Part shown: positions 5,561-6,198 of the stretch, one piece after another
How positions within the stretch are numbered: position 1 is the stretch's first letter
Layout of the letters: each line of letters begins with the position of its first letter
Assembly (NCBI GenBank): GCA_013362195.1
Contig: JABFWM010000128.1
Coordinates: 1-6,198, forward strand
DNA length: 6,198 nucleotides
From: Acidobacteriota bacterium
GTDB taxonomy: Bacteria > Acidobacteriota > Vicinamibacteria > Vicinamibacterales > 2-12-FULL-66-21
Direction of reading: 5' to 3'
Program-made: the position numbers and the translations under genes
The notes under the pieces: generated by a model
What the model was told of the DNA's origin: nothing
What the model saw: only the letters and a program-made list of their open reading frames with translations
Database searches by the model: none

Positions 5561-6198
5561 CAGTGTCCCTCCCCGCCCGGCACGTTCGCGTCAGGCGCCA
5601 GCGTCCGCATCTCGAAGATCGAAATCATCGGCAGCGCGCGGATGAACAGGAAGAACAGCGTGATGAAGAGGCCAATCGTGCCGAAGAACGTCATCCAGTC
5701 CCACATCGTCGGGTAATACATCCCCCACGACGAGGGCAGGAAGTCGCGGTGCAGGCTCGTGATGACGATCACGAACCGCTCGAGCCACATGCCGACGTTG
5801 ACGACCATCGCCACCAGGAACAGCCCCACTGTGCTCGTCCGCACGCGCTTCAGCCACAGCCACTGCGGCGTGATGATGTTGCAGAAGACGAGCGTCCAGT
5901 AGTACGGCCAGTAGGGGCCCGTCATCCGGTTCCAGATCATGAAGCCTTCGTACTTGTTCGCGCTGTACCAGCCGAAGAAGGCTTCCGACATGTAGCCGTA
6001 GGCGACGATGAGGCCGGTGAGCAGCGTCACCTTGCCCATGTTCTCGAGGTGGCGCATGGTGATGAAGTCCTCGAGCCCGTAGATCTTGCGCAGCGGAATC
6101 GCGAGCGTGAGCACCATCGCGAAGCCGGCGTAGATCGCCCCGGCCACGAAGTAGGGCGGGACGATCGTCGCGTGCCAGCCCGGGACGATCCCGATCGC
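5560..6198 (-). CDS. actC: ActC, NrfD-like membrane subunit of Alternative Complex III (partial, C-terminal 212 residues)
   Basis: This is the 3' part of the gene for ActC, a polytopic NrfD/PsrC-family subunit of Alternative Complex III that helps form the quinol site and proposed proton path in the cytoplasmic membrane. The frame stays open to the window edge, and the residues upstream of the GTG at 6147 (PGWHATIVPPYFVAGAI, positions 6-22 of the visible part) match the ActC family, so 6147 is not the start and about half the protein lies outside the window. Five hydrophobic spans are visible at about 15-36, 55-77, 96-115, 124-147 and 168-190. Family-like segments include the run ending MSEAFFGWYSANKYE and the WLERFVIV helix. 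The TGA stop overlaps the actD start by one base (TGATG), which suggests translational coupling. Family membership is secure; the assignment as ActC rather than another NrfD-like subunit rests on these motifs and on the actD-actE-actF genes that follow. Confidence 0.93.
   Translation of the reverse strand, partial: AIGIVPGWHATIVPPYFVAGAIYAGFAMVLTLAIPLRKIYGLEDFITMRHLENMGKVTLLTGLIVAYGYMSEAFFGWYSANKYEGFMIWNRMTGPYWPYYWTLVFCNIITPQWLWLKRVRTSTVGLFLVAMVVNVGMWLERFVIVITSLHRDFLPSSWGMYYPTMWDWMTFFGTIGLFITLFFLFIRALPMISIFEMRTLAPDANVPGGEGH
5567..5574 (-). promoter_or_regulatory. Ribosome binding site of actD
   Basis: Read on the minus strand this is GGGGAGGG, containing a GGAGG core whose last base is 7 nt before the ATG at 5560. 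It lies inside the last codons of actC and supports the overlapping actD start. Confidence 0.7.

Noticed and set aside
4655..5716. Plus-strand open frame of 353 codons across actE, actD and actC
   Set aside because: It crosses three recognised minus-strand genes and shows no family motifs.
6145..6147. GTG at 6147 as the start of a 195-residue NrfD-like protein
   Set aside because: The frame continues upstream to the window edge and the added residues, including PGWHATIVPPYF, fit the ActC family, so the gene is cut by the window and not short.

Overview
The window is a gene-dense, GC-rich (roughly two-thirds G+C by eye) stretch of bacterial chromosome carrying part of one large aerobic respiratory operon. 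All eight recognisable genes lie on the minus strand, so transcription runs from the right edge to the left edge. Both ends are cut inside genes.

In transcription order: actC (3' part only, 6198-5560), actD (5560-5018), actE (5034-4333) and actF (4333-3128) encode subunits of Alternative Complex III (ACIII), the quinol:cytochrome c / HiPIP oxidoreductase that replaces the bc1 complex. They are followed by a gene for an uncharacterised single-span membrane protein (3150-2638), an SCO-type copper chaperone gene (2598-1738), coxB (subunit II of a caa3-type cytochrome c oxidase with a fused cytochrome c domain, 1734-670) and coxA (subunit I, 5' part only, 668-1). Genes overlap by 1 to 23 nt or are separated by 1 to 39 nt, so there is no room for an internal promoter-terminator pair and I see none. 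There is no stretch over 300 bases without a gene, and I see no RNA genes, mobile elements, CRISPR or sizeable repeats.

The genes fit one electron path: quinol is oxidised by ACIII (ActC and ActF membrane subunits, ActD peripheral/anchor, ActE monohaem cytochrome c, with the pentahaem ActA and the iron-sulphur ActB expected just upstream of the window). Electrons then pass by cytochrome c domains to the fused cytochrome c and CuA centre of CoxB, and on to the haem/CuB centre of CoxA. The SCO protein would help assemble CuA. This act-sco-cox order is known from Acidobacteria and some other phyla (Bacteroidetes/Rhodothermus-like groups, Planctomycetes, Myxococcota-like bacteria). The GC content and protein character lean towards an acidobacterium, but this is inference.

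Nothing here is a wholly new system. The least-explained component is the 170-residue protein between actF and sco. It has a conserved-looking soluble module and is a plausible accessory or linker subunit of the ACIII-oxidase assembly.
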